A DNA stretch of 64,000 nucleotides from Lachnospiraceae bacterium. Lineage in GTDB: Bacteria; Bacillota; Clostridia; Lachnospirales; Lachnospiraceae. Under the pieces are notes generated by a model that saw only the letters and a program-made list of their open reading frames with translations, made no database searches and had not been told where the DNA came from. The position numbers and the translations under genes are program-made. Location: the NCBI GenBank assembly GCA_009911195.1, contig QXWV01000024.1, forward strand, positions 1 through 64,000, given 5' to 3'. This document shows positions 26,079-35,103 of the stretch, one piece after another (the stretch's first letter is position 1; each line of letters starts with the position of its first letter).

Positions 26079-27472
26079 TTCACACCTTCACGGGTATCTT
26101 CCAATATAATCCCTTTATCCAACAGTTCCTTGCGGATTTCGTCCGCCCTTGCAAAATTCTTTTCCTTTCGAGCCGCCTGGCGCTCTCCAATTAAAGCCTC
26201 AATATCATCGTCCAGCAGCTCTTCCTTCTTTTCCACAATCAGCCCACATATATCCGACAGTTCCTTGATTTCCTCTTTCAAAGCCCTTAAGAATTCCCCG
26301 CTGCTTTCCTGGCTTGCATGGGTATTTGCGAATTTCACCAGTTCAAAAATAGCCGCAATCGCATCTGCTGTATTGAAATCATCGTCCATGGCTTCATCGA
26401 ACCTGGCCGCGAATCCGTCCGCTTCTTCTAAAAGTTCCCGTTCCCCTTCCTTTAATTCCCCGGCCGGCGCATTTTCCAGCAAATAATTCAAATTACCTAC
26501 GCTGGTCACAATCCTTTCATAACCGTTCTTCGCTGCCTCCATCAACTCTGCGCTGAAATTTAGCGGGCTTCTGTAATGGGCGGAAAGCATAAAAAACCGC
26601 AGAATCTGCAAATCATACTTCTCGCTGATATCCCTGACCGTGAAGAAATTCCCCGCCGATTTAGACATCTTCCTGTTGTCGATATTCAAAAATCCGTTGT
26701 GCATCCAATACTTGGAAAAAGTCTTTCCGTTGGCCGCTTCCGACTGGGCAATTTCATTCTCATGATGAGGGAATACCAAATCTTCCCCACCGGCATGGAT
26801 ATCGATTTCATCCCCTAAATATTTCTTGCTCATCACCGAGCATTCGATATGCCATCCCGGCCGCCCGTCGCACCATGGCGATTCCCAATAAGGCTCTCCT
26901 TCCTTCTTGGGCTTCCAGAGCACAAAATCCAATGCATCCTCCTTCTGTTCCGCCCCCGACACAAGCAGGGAACGATTCCCCCCCTGCAAATCGTCCAGAT
27001 TTTTATGGGATAGCTTCCCATACTCTTTAAAATTTCGTGTCCTGAAATAAACAGTTCCGTCCTCGGCCTTGTAGGCATACCCTTTTTCTATCAAAGTCTC
27101 AATCATATCCAGCATCCCGCCAATTTCATTGGTAGCCAACGGATGGGTGGTAGCCGGTTTTACATTCATCGCGGCCATATCCTTTTTGCATTCCTCTATA
27201 TACCGCTTGGAAACCACAGATGCATCCACCCCTTCTTCCACCGCCTTTTTGATAATCTTATCATCCACGTCGGTAAAGTTGGACACATAATTCACGTCAT
27301 ACCCTTTATGCTCCATATACCGCCTCACCGTGTCGAATACAATCATCGGCCGGGCATTCCCGATATGAATCAGGTTATACACCGTAGGCCCACAAACATA
27401 CATTTTAACCTTTCCTTCCTCTACGGGTACGAATTCCTCTTTCCTTTTTGACAGTGTGTTATAAATTTTCAT
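26063..27472 (-). CDS. cysS: Cysteinyl-tRNA synthetase
   Basis: About 469 residues. Class I signature HIGNAR (HIGH-like) near the N-terminus and KMSKSAGN (KMSKS). Zinc ligands include Cys in MYVCGPTVYN and the CSVMSKKYLG region, with HHENEIAQSEA. It charges tRNA-Cys. The ATG at 27472 matches the family start MKIYNTLSKRKEEF. It is controlled by the cysteine T-box upstream of cysE. Confidence 0.95.
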   Translation of the reverse strand: MKIYNTLSKRKEEFVPVEEGKVKMYVCGPTVYNLIHIGNARPMIVFDTVRRYMEHKGYDVNYVSNFTDVDDKIIKKAVEEGVDASVVSKRYIEECKKDMAAMNVKPATTHPLATNEIGGMLDMIETLIEKGYAYKAEDGTVYFRTRNFKEYGKLSHKNLDDLQGGNRSLLVSGAEQKEDALDFVLWKPKKEGEPYWESPWCDGRPGWHIECSVMSKKYLGDEIDIHAGGEDLVFPHHENEIAQSEAANGKTFSKYWMHNGFLNIDNRKMSKSAGNFFTVRDISEKYDLQILRFFMLSAHYRSPLNFSAELMEAAKNGYERIVTSVGNLNYLLENAPAGELKEGERELLEEADGFAARFDEAMDDDFNTADAIAAIFELVKFANTHASQESSGEFLRALKEEIKELSDICGLIVEKKEELLDDDIEALIGERQAARKEKNFARADEIRKELLDKGIILEDTREGVKWKRA

Positions 27473-27590
27473 CTTGAAATAACCTTTCCTTTCTCTTTGC
27501 CTGGAATTTTGCCCAGACACATTATTTTCACCTCGCGGCGGACATCAGGGTATTGCCATGCCCATTGCCCGCAGAGTTACCCATCTCGGT

Positions 27591-28256
27591 TCATTGCCTT
27601 TTCATCTGCCTTACCGTCCTCTCCAGTTCCAGAAGGCGGTTAGTCAGTTCGCTGTTCTCCTTTTGCAGATTCGCAATATCTTCTTTTACCGGGTCCGGCA
27701 AATGAATATGGTCCATTTCCTCCTGCGGCAAACATTTTTTCTTTCTTTTTACCACCCTTCCGGGCACCCCCACCACCGTGGAGCCGGGCGGAACCTCGTT
27801 TAACACTACGCTTCCTGCCCCTATCTTAGAATTATCCCCAATTTTAAAAGAACCTAACACCTTTGCCCCGGCGCTTATCATGACATTGTTCCCTACTGTT
27901 GGATGACGCTTTCCCTGCTCCTTTCCTGTTCCTCCCAGGGTAACCCCCTGATACAGGGTCACATTATCTCCGATTACAGCCGTTTCCCCAATAATCACCC
28001 CATTCCCATGGTCGATAAAAAAGCCCTTTCCAATCACTGCCCCGGGATGAATCTCGATTCCCGTCTTGCGCACCCCCCTCTGGGACACCCACCGGGCAAG
28101 AAAATAATGCTTTTTCAAATACAGCCTGTGGGCCAGTCGGTAATGCAGCATCACCTTAAAGCTGGGGTATAAAAAAACCTCCATCGCCGAATGTATCGCC
28201 GGGTCCCTCTGCCTGATTACGGCTATTTCCTCCTTTATCCTATTTAAAATGCCCAT
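27591..28256 (-). CDS. cysE: Serine O-acetyltransferase
   Basis: About 221 residues. Hexapeptide repeats form the left-handed helix: GIEIHPGAVIGKGFFIDHGNGVIIGE, GVTLGGTGKEQGKRHPTVGNNV and GAGSVVLNEVPPGSTVVGVPGRVV. It makes O-acetylserine for cysteine synthesis. The ATG at 28256 lies 6 bp past AGGAGG; an ATG at 28262 touches the site and is less likely. A short coiled coil ends the protein. It is first in the T-box operon, so cysteine synthesis and charging are jointly controlled. Confidence 0.93.
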   Translation of the reverse strand: MGILNRIKEEIAVIRQRDPAIHSAMEVFLYPSFKVMLHYRLAHRLYLKKHYFLARWVSQRGVRKTGIEIHPGAVIGKGFFIDHGNGVIIGETAVIGDNVTLYQGVTLGGTGKEQGKRHPTVGNNVMISAGAKVLGSFKIGDNSKIGAGSVVLNEVPPGSTVVGVPGRVVKRKKKCLPQEEMDHIHLPDPVKEDIANLQKENSELTNRLLELERTVRQMKRQ

Positions 28257-28268
28257 ATCCATCCTCCT

Positions 28269-28335
28269 ATGATGCTGGGATTAGACAGGCTGTTCGGCAG
28301 CGCCGCCGGACAGCCTGTCTGACCCCAGCGTCATC
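28269..28335. repeat. Dispersed hairpin family C, copy 1
   Basis: Long stem: ATGATGCTGGG paired with CCCAGCGTCAT outside and AGACAGGCTGT with ACAGCCTGTCT inside. It shares the core GGCAGCGCCGCCGGACAG with 33591-33652. It sits between the T-box terminator and the cysE ribosome site, starting one base before AGGAGG on the other strand. Confidence 0.7.
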
Positions 28336-28340
28336 CTATT

Positions 28341-28622
28341 AAAAAACTCCGCCCTTATCCTAACCAGCGTTAAGATTAAGAGGCGAAGTTCATCCGCGGT
28401 TCCACTCTCATTAAAGACGGCAGCTCCATCTTTCCCTTTTTCATTTTACGGCATAACGTGCCTCCCCCGTACACGGATACCAGAGCCTCCTGCCCCTTCC
28501 CCGTATCAGCTCGCAGATGCACTTCCGCTATTTTCCAATCAGGACTGCTTTCAGCTACCGCACTCCCTCTCTGTCATCTTCCCATAGCGTACTCTATCCG
28601 GTCATCGCCTTTTTCTTCTTCT
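28341..28622 (-). promoter_or_regulatory. Cysteine T-box riboswitch leader
   Basis: The minus strand carries AGAGTGGAACCGCGG (28408-28394), the T-box sequence that pairs with uncharged tRNA NCCA. A terminator stem with a six-T tail (28341-28390) can alternate with the antiterminator. A candidate specifier codon TGC (Cys) lies in GAAGTGCATC at 28521-28519. Uncharged tRNA-Cys should permit readthrough into cysE and cysS. Confidence 0.92.
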
Positions 28623-28628
28623 CATCCC

Positions 28629-28657
28629 AGAATATGCAATATATGCCGTTTTGTCAA
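28629..28657 (-). promoter_or_regulatory. Promoter of the cysE-cysS operon
   Basis: Minus strand TTGACA (28657-28652), 17-bp spacer, TATTCT (28634-28629). The start is predicted near 28622, at the head of the T-box. Confidence 0.8.
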
Positions 28658-28677
28658 CTGGAAATTTGCAAATTCTA

Positions 28678-28728
28678 GGGAAATCAATTTTCATGGGCGG
28701 CGCAGCGGGCAAGGTGTTTGACCCATGC
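28678..28728. repeat. Half copy of the 349-627 inverted-repeat family
   Basis: About 50 bp similar to the left arm 351-400: GGAAATC-ATTTTCAT-GG then GC-GCGCAGCGGGCA-GG and CCCATG. Only one arm is present. It lies between the stop codon of the island gene and the cysE promoter. Confidence 0.65.
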
Positions 28729-28740
28729 AACTATGAATCG

Positions 28741-30951
28741 CTATGACTTATCCCACAACAATCCCATGTCAAAACTGTATTTATTTTGGTTTTCCATAAT
28801 ACTGCAAGCTTTATCAATCTCCTCCTCCGTTATATTGCTTCTTTGAATTGTCACTATACCATCGCGGTTAATTCCGATGTATTCACCATATATTTCATGG
28901 AACAAATACTTATATGGGCTCACTTCATTATTTTGCACAAAGTTATCTAAACGCAAATTTATTAACAAACGTTCATCTGCCCTGTTTTCATTTTTGAAAA
29001 CAAATATATGGTTCTGTTTCCGAATCTCTTCCATTAATAAATCCGTATTCATACACATGGAAAAAAGTATCAGCGCATCAATCTTATCCAATGGGTTTTT
29101 CACAAGATATCCTTCCTTTTCATTCATAAGATATGATATATACTCTTCCCTTGACGTTCCATAATTAATCATCAAAAAGCCGAGATTCACTTCATTCGTA
29201 CTTTCTTTACACTTTTCATTAATTTTCTTTATATTCTTTCCTACCTGTCTTATATTGCTCTTTAACCGAATACTGTTATTGATGATTTCACAAGGAACTA
29301 CGTCATCCGGTTGGGAGAAAAAATATTTTTTATAAAATCTGGTTCCATCCTGCATATTTACAAGTTTATAATTATCGGAAAGTTCAGGTGCACATTCCAA
29401 TGCCTTTACCTCAACATTTACTTTCCATTGGGTAAAAATAAATGAATATTCAAATCTCTTATTCTTATTTCCATCAGATTCATATTCCAGTTTAACAAAA
29501 TCTTCATGCAAATTACTTTTCAGGAAAATACTTGAAAACAAGTAAAAGAAAATCTCAAATTCACTATAACTTTCATTAAACATTTTCCAGCTAAAACATT
29601 TGTTTTTGTCAGCACAAACCAATTTTTTTTCCAACATATCTTTCATCATCTCTGTGTTATGGAGATACTTCGGAACAATAAAGCTGCAATATGCCAATGA
29701 AAAAAGTATTGCATCAAAAAATATTGTATTTTGTCTTAAAACATGATTATCAGGATAATGTCCTTTTACATAATTAAAAATTTTTTCATATTCTTTATAC
29801 AGATTTTCTACTAATTTCTCTTTCGGTATCGAAAACGCAAGGTACAATTCCGGATATCCATTTAACTGATGGACAATATTGCCTTTTATCAGGATACTTT
29901 GCAAAGGCGAAAAACCTTTTGGGGACTGCTTAGAACAATCCTCCAGTATCATTGTGGCAATCCCTTGTATCATCTCTTTTTTGCATGTTTCACATTGGTA
30001 AATACAAACAGCCTTGCTCTGCCGGGGAATATTTTGTTCAAACGGTGACAGCATTTCTTTTATTTCTGATTCATCTGCCATTTTGCAATAATTATTTCTA
30101 ATCCACGCACTATAATTATTTTGTAAAAGGAATTGAAGATTTCCAGTAAGCAAAAAGGGGACATTATTTTTCACTATCAATGTTGCCGCCACTTTATCCA
30201 TTACCTCAAATTTATACTCTCCATGAAGTACATCACTTTCAAAAATACCTGTATTTTTATTTATAAACATTCCGACTAACGGGCTTATTGGGTAATTCCT
30301 GTCAATAAATACAGAATACTTAAATCCTACAACATTCCTTATATTTATATCACATTCCAAATCCCCCACATAGTTCATACACTCGATTACCTCTTGTAGT
30401 TTGGAAGGCAAAAGGTTTGCGTTTATCTTTGACAACAGGATTTCCGCTTTCACTAAATCCCTCTTTTTTAATCCAAATTCCAACTCCACTGTATTGGGAA
30501 CTGTAAGTGCTGCTAAATTATCCTCCCGTTTATCAATCAAAAAGTCAATCAATTGCAATATTTTTCCGTCTGCATAATGCAGCCTGAATGCATCTGCCCT
30601 TTCTCCACATCGGTACTCTAAATGTTTTGCCGTATCGCTGCTGTCAAATAACCCTTTCATAATAAGAACTGTTGCGTAACGCGAAAAAAAGAGCTCATCC
30701 GAGTACCCCGTACTGCACCCGAGATAATTACTTATCATATCTTTATAATCTTCTTCATTCATTACACTTTTAAGCTCATCTAACATAGCAAAAAAAGTAT
30801 CCGTAAAAAGTATATATTCTTTTTTTAATAATTTAAGCGCTTCTGAATCATCAAATGATATCATAGGACGCCTATTGCATATAGCATCATATAAAAAATG
30901 GTTTATTCCATAACTTCTGAAATATTCTTCTGTTATTTTCTTATCTATCAT
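28741..30951 (-). CDS. Unknown 736-residue protein of an accessory operon
   Basis: I do not recognise this family. The ATG at 30951 follows GGAG at 9 bp and gives MIDKKITEEYFRSYG. The protein is soluble and AT-rich in codons. Visible points: a CxxC-like cluster YQCETCKKEM near residue 330 and a segment WKVNVEVKALEC around 525 whose ExK recalls PD-(D/E)xK nucleases, without enough support to assign one. It is the last gene of a three-gene operon with a membrane protein and a winged-helix regulator. Confidence 0.8.
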   Translation of the reverse strand: MIDKKITEEYFRSYGINHFLYDAICNRRPMISFDDSEALKLLKKEYILFTDTFFAMLDELKSVMNEEDYKDMISNYLGCSTGYSDELFFSRYATVLIMKGLFDSSDTAKHLEYRCGERADAFRLHYADGKILQLIDFLIDKREDNLAALTVPNTVELEFGLKKRDLVKAEILLSKINANLLPSKLQEVIECMNYVGDLECDINIRNVVGFKYSVFIDRNYPISPLVGMFINKNTGIFESDVLHGEYKFEVMDKVAATLIVKNNVPFLLTGNLQFLLQNNYSAWIRNNYCKMADESEIKEMLSPFEQNIPRQSKAVCIYQCETCKKEMIQGIATMILEDCSKQSPKGFSPLQSILIKGNIVHQLNGYPELYLAFSIPKEKLVENLYKEYEKIFNYVKGHYPDNHVLRQNTIFFDAILFSLAYCSFIVPKYLHNTEMMKDMLEKKLVCADKNKCFSWKMFNESYSEFEIFFYLFSSIFLKSNLHEDFVKLEYESDGNKNKRFEYSFIFTQWKVNVEVKALECAPELSDNYKLVNMQDGTRFYKKYFFSQPDDVVPCEIINNSIRLKSNIRQVGKNIKKINEKCKESTNEVNLGFLMINYGTSREEYISYLMNEKEGYLVKNPLDKIDALILFSMCMNTDLLMEEIRKQNHIFVFKNENRADERLLINLRLDNFVQNNEVSPYKYLFHEIYGEYIGINRDGIVTIQRSNITEEEIDKACSIMENQNKYSFDMGLLWDKS

Positions 30952-31023
30952 TCCACGGTTCTCCAACAAAAGTAAGCACCCCCACTGCAATTGCCAAATG
31001 TCTGCAGGCAGTCTCCTGACCCT

Positions 31024-32307
31024 CTACAAACAGGAATAAATTGCGTGAGCTTTTTCCTTGATTTCCTTATATATCCCTTCCTGAGCCCATGGCTCATTTT
31101 TATGCGCTTCGATATAGTCATAAATATCCTTGTATCTGCTTTTTAAGTAGTTATAATACTCTTTCCTATCCTCCTCTGTCAGATTTTCATAGGAAAGCCC
31201 CAGTTCCGTCCACATAATGGATTTCACCCAATTATAAATCACTGTTTCCGGTCTTCCATTCTGCAATTTATATTCATCCGCCATCTTCTGACAGTTATTG
31301 CCCATCAAAAATGCCAAAGAACTTCCAAATATCGGTTCTTCCAAATTCCAGAATTGCCCCCTCACGTCCATAATATTATTTTCCAAATAGCTGGAATGGG
31401 GTACATGATTCCGCCATCCTTCCAGGTCATTCCGGCTTCTGCATTCTGCCGCCCTCTCTATATCGTTCTCAAATATAGTTTCCGCATCCGAAGCCCCCTT
31501 AATCACTCTCTTCTCTATTTCTGATGCATTCCCGGAGGTATCTTCCCTTTTCTCTTCCCATATGCTTTCCATATGGCTCTTCACTTCTTCACTGTTTTTT
31601 TCAGGGGATATGCATGATACATAAAATACTTCCGCTATCATTTCATCGGACAATATTTCAAGCCTGTCCGGGTCATCTAAAATAAAATTAATATCCGGTA
31701 TTTCTCCCCCGGATTCCTCCTCCTTTTCCCCGTTTACAATAATCGTATTTTCTACCTTTCCGGCTGTTGCTTCCGCCGCCACTTCTTCCAATATTCTTTT
31801 GCCGTCTTTATTCTCCCCCATACCGCTTTCGCTTTTCGCCATTACAGCCATTCCTGTTTCCTGTTTTCCTGCAAATACACCTTTGGCAAATACAAAGAGG
31901 CCAAGGCATATCCCTGCACCAAACATAACCCGGACAAACCATCTGCTTTTTTGAATAGACGCCTGGTATTGGTTATGATTTTCCATCATTTTTTTCTGTT
32001 TATCATATATTTGCTGCCGTTCTTCTTCCCCCTGTTCCTTCTTTATTTCATCCCTTAATTTTTTGTCCTTCTTTTTATATTTTCTTTTATCCTCTCTGCT
32101 ACATTCACAAAGCCGATACTCCCCAAATAAGTATAGCAAGAAAAGTATTGCAACAAAAATTAAAGTTCCCCAATGGCTGACCCATTCCATAACAGCATTT
32201 ATAAGTTCAAAAGCCGCTGCAAAAAAAGCCAAAACAGGCATTAAGTACTTTTCTCTCTTCTTATACCATTTATAAAATTGTCTTCCCTTCTTTTTACATT
32301 TTCCCAT
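31024..32307 (-). CDS. Unknown membrane protein of the accessory operon
   Basis: 427 residues with basic N-terminus, two close membrane helices (about 22-70), a charged cytoplasmic loop rich in Lys/Glu (72-120), a third helix (about 126-147) and a large polar C-terminal domain containing Trp/Tyr-rich stretches such as VYNWVKSIMWTELGLSYENL. No family recognised. It lies 33 bp before the ORF of the large unknown protein and 46 bp after the regulator, so the three are probably cotranscribed. The pattern suits a membrane sensor or anchor (inference). Confidence 0.8.
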   Translation of the reverse strand: MGKCKKKGRQFYKWYKKREKYLMPVLAFFAAAFELINAVMEWVSHWGTLIFVAILFLLYLFGEYRLCECSREDKRKYKKKDKKLRDEIKKEQGEEERQQIYDKQKKMMENHNQYQASIQKSRWFVRVMFGAGICLGLFVFAKGVFAGKQETGMAVMAKSESGMGENKDGKRILEEVAAEATAGKVENTIIVNGEKEEESGGEIPDINFILDDPDRLEILSDEMIAEVFYVSCISPEKNSEEVKSHMESIWEEKREDTSGNASEIEKRVIKGASDAETIFENDIERAAECRSRNDLEGWRNHVPHSSYLENNIMDVRGQFWNLEEPIFGSSLAFLMGNNCQKMADEYKLQNGRPETVIYNWVKSIMWTELGLSYENLTEEDRKEYYNYLKSRYKDIYDYIEAHKNEPWAQEGIYKEIKEKAHAIYSCL

Positions 32308-32353
32308 TGATATATTCCCTCATATATAAAATAAGAAAATGCCCATCAAGAAA

Positions 32354-33276
32354 TTATCTGCTACGGTATTTAGCCTCATATTTATCTGCAATCTTATCGA
32401 GTAACTTTTCATGCGGGTAAAAATATCTGCCCCAAATATCCGAAAAATCCCATTTGGACAATTTCATCTCTTTTGATTGTGTCATAACCTCTGCTAATCC
32501 CTCTATCATTTTCACTATATCTTCCTTGCCAAGGTCTCCGCTTTCCGCCAAAAATGTGTAGCTGACGCACATGCCTTCCCCGGAAAAAACATCATCAATA
32601 AATCGGTGTGCCAATTTCCAGTCCTCATCATACAAAGAGCATAATTTCCTGATAGAACTGTATTTGTTCATATATTTCAGGCAAAGTTTCCTGCAGCTTT
32701 CGTTTCCCAGCTCATCAAGGATATTTTCCAGTTGCTCCTCCTGTTTGGCAATAATGATACTTCCATTGCTTCAAAAAAAGCATCTGCCTGCGGAACTTCC
32801 CCCTTTTTCCCATTTTCATAATACATAAAACAGCATCTTGGGAATTCCACATCCCAGTCTTCCCCCAGCCGTTCTTTCAGTTTTTTCAACGCGTCATGGC
32901 ATTTTACCCATTCCAACGTTTTTTTCTCGTTAATCTGTATCAACTTTACATCCTTTTTCCCTTTTACAATCAAATTCTGTTCTGCATATTCCTGTGCAAT
33001 GGGCGTCAGGGAATATAAAACATTCTTGTCCTGCTTCTGCACCGCCAGCAAATCCACCTCACAGTTTTTCATCCTTTTTAAAATGCTGCTGAGCGCACTG
33101 GATGTCAGGTTCATCTTTTGCGCGATTTCTTTATTCGTCATAGTGCAGTCCAAAAGCAAAAGCATAATGCGTACCATTTGCTTTGTCATGAAACCATCAA
33201 TTATGCTTTGTTTGTCAGAAGTCAATAATGTGTGACTCACTTTTTTATAATTTTCCTGAATAATATTTTCAGCCAT
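32354..33276 (-). pseudogene. Winged-helix regulator split by a frameshift
   Basis: The first frame (33276-32677) has a helix-turn-helix TMTNKEIAQKMNLTSSALSSILKRM and a wing ending NVLYSLTPIAQEYAEQN, as in MarR/ArsR-like proteins. Near 32750 the sense moves to another frame, which reads IIAKQEEQLENILDELGNE without a break into MNKYSSIRKLCSLYDEDWKLA and on to 32354. A single-base indel, or less likely programmed frameshifting, separates the halves. The DNA-binding part remains intact and could still bind the palindrome in its own promoter. Confidence 0.75.
33231..33240. promoter_or_regulatory. Second copy of the TGTGACTCAC operator motif
   Basis: Ten of eleven bases of the promoter palindrome (33361-33371), within the first codons of the winged-helix gene. 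It could be an auxiliary operator. Confidence 0.4.
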
Positions 33277-33348
33277 TTCTGTACCCTTTCCCCCACATGC
33301 CTATCCGTCTTTTTATATGATTTTTCTTGAATATAATCATCATTTTAA

Positions 33349-33377
33349 ATACTATCATAATGTGACTCACATTTCAA
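33349..33377 (-). promoter_or_regulatory. Promoter of the unknown operon with operator in the spacer
   Basis: Minus strand TTGAAA (33377-33372), 17-bp spacer, TAGTAT (33354-33349). The spacer begins with the perfect 11-bp palindrome TGTGA-G-TCACA (33371-33361). This layout suggests repression by the winged-helix product of the same operon. Confidence 0.7.
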
Positions 33378-33540
33378 TATTAATTGTTTTTTTAAATAGT
33401 TGAAAAATAATCGAAATGATTGTGAAACTTCAAGATTTGATTGTGTTCCATAGATTTTTCTCCGCCACAGGGGATAAACACCTTTCCCCTGTATGCGGTT
33501 TTTGAAAACCCAAAGCAGAAAACACTCGGGCAAAGGCGCA

Positions 33541-33592
33541 ATGTCATTTAGTTAACGATGGCGAACGCCGTGAGGTGCTAACTTAATGACAT
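33541..33592. repeat. Dispersed repeat family B, copy 2
   Basis: Arms ATGTCATTTAGTTA and TAACTTAATGACAT enclose GGCGAACGCC. The left 35 bp match the reverse complement of 10583-10619. It joins directly to a family C hairpin. Confidence 0.65.
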
Positions 33593-33652
33593 GATGCTGG
33601 GGGAAATCTGCCAGGCAGCGCCGCCGGACAGGCCATTTGCCCCCAGCATCAT
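33591..33652. repeat. Dispersed hairpin family C, copy 2
   Basis: Perfect 13-bp outer arms ATGATGCTGGGGG/CCCCCAGCATCAT and the shared core GGCAGCGCCGCCGGACAG also found at 28269-28335. Confidence 0.7.
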
Positions 33653-33716
33653 CCTACCGAAGCTCAGTTGCATCAGCAGCCATTTTTCTTGTACGCGAAG
33701 TATACATCCTGGACTT

Positions 33717-35036
33717 TTAAAATAAAAACTCCGCCATTACATAATTGCTCACATCCCTCCCATAAGGTGTGAGTTTTATCCTTTCCCCATCCGTCACAAG
33801 CCCCTGGCCTTTCAGCTTATTTATTACTTTCCCATATACCGATACCATCTCTTCTCCAAAGCTTTCATAAAACTCCTTCTTACTGACCCCTTCCGTCAGC
33901 CTGAGCCCCAGGAACATGAATTCTTCCATCTGTTCCCGTACCCCCAACTCACATATTTCCTCCCTCACCGTTTCCTTTCCTTGCTCCATCAGCATTGGCA
34001 GCGTTTGAGCACCCATATATTCCATACATCCCATATATTTCCTCATATCAGCACTGTTTTTCCAACGCACATTGCCAACCATGGAAGCTGCCCCAAGCCC
34101 AAACCCTACATAGTCATATCTCTTCCAATAGGCAATGTTGTGCCTGCACTCATAGCCCGGCCTGGCATAGTTGGATATTTCATACCGGCGGTATCCATAT
34201 TCCCCCAGGATTTCCCCGGTCCATTTATCCATTAGCCGTTCGTCCTCTTCGGAGGGAAGCGCGGGCCTGCTTTTTCCCCGACCCATACAGCTTTCCACAG
34301 CTATGCTGCCTTCCCCGCCTTTTTGGGCATATCCATCCGTTTTACCCAGATACCCCCCTTCCCCGGCCTCCCCATACCAATCATAAAAAGGAGTACCTTC
34401 CTCTACGATAAGGCTGTAGGCCGAAATATGCTCCGGCCCTAAATCTGCCGCCTTATACAGCGTTTCCCTGTATTCCTCCGGTCTCTGGCCAGGTAAAGCT
34501 GCCATTAAGTCCACATTAATATTCCTAAATCCCACTTCCCTGGCTAATCGGTATGCCTGATAAAATTCTTCCTCTGTATGAACCCGCCCCAATAGGGCTA
34601 GTTCATGATTCCACAAAGACTGGGCGCCGATGCTTATCCTGTTCGCCCCTGCCTGCCGGCACTGCTCCAGCTTTTCCCTGTCTACAGTACCCGGATTGGC
34701 TTCTATTGTAATCTCTGCCATGCCTCGGGCATCTCTATTGGCGGTGTCTCCCCACCCCCCACTGCTATTGCCTCCAAAAGAAAAACCAGCCTTCAGTTCT
34801 TCCAGCACCCTCCCTATCTGCTTTCCCGAAAGTACGGTAGGCGTTCCCCCTCCCAGGAAGACCGTGTCCACAATATAGTCCTTATATTTAGGGGCCTCCG
34901 CTTCGATTTCCCGAAGCAGCGCCCCCAAATAGCTTTCCCTTTCCTGTTCACCGGCAGGAAAAGATAAAAAATCACAATAAAAGCATTTCCTAATGCAAAA
35001 AGGAATATGGATATAGATACTAAGCTTCCTCATCAT
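33717..35036 (-). CDS. hemW: HemW-type radical SAM protein
   Basis: About 439 residues. The radical SAM cluster motif is CIRKCFYC near the N-terminus, followed by VFLGGGTPTVL, EANPGTVD, RISIGAQSLW and the HemW-typical CRHNIAYWKRYDYVGFGLGA. HemW proteins are now viewed as heme chaperones rather than coproporphyrinogen oxidases. The ATG at 35036 follows GGAG; a longer frame overlaps lepA. It follows lepA, as in many Firmicutes. Confidence 0.9.
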   Translation of the reverse strand: MMRKLSIYIHIPFCIRKCFYCDFLSFPAGEQERESYLGALLREIEAEAPKYKDYIVDTVFLGGGTPTVLSGKQIGRVLEELKAGFSFGGNSSGGWGDTANRDARGMAEITIEANPGTVDREKLEQCRQAGANRISIGAQSLWNHELALLGRVHTEEEFYQAYRLAREVGFRNINVDLMAALPGQRPEEYRETLYKAADLGPEHISAYSLIVEEGTPFYDWYGEAGEGGYLGKTDGYAQKGGEGSIAVESCMGRGKSRPALPSEEDERLMDKWTGEILGEYGYRRYEISNYARPGYECRHNIAYWKRYDYVGFGLGAASMVGNVRWKNSADMRKYMGCMEYMGAQTLPMLMEQGKETVREEICELGVREQMEEFMFLGLRLTEGVSKKEFYESFGEEMVSVYGKVINKLKGQGLVTDGERIKLTPYGRDVSNYVMAEFLF

Positions 35037-35103
35037 TTTCTCCACCCTTTCCCCTCTTCCTCTTTTTGCACATACATTTTTATAGCCCCCGCCATCTTTC
35101 CGT

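Larger units (their letters stand above)
33378..33716. other. Gap between the island and hemW
   Basis: No supportable gene; a 62-codon frame at 33345-33533 has no ribosome site or family and overlaps the promoter. The right part holds two adjacent dispersed hairpins (33541-33652). Confidence 0.5.

Noticed and set aside
33345-33533. Minus-strand 62-codon ORF upstream of the island regulator
   Set aside because: No ribosome site, no family, and it overlaps the promoter and operator.
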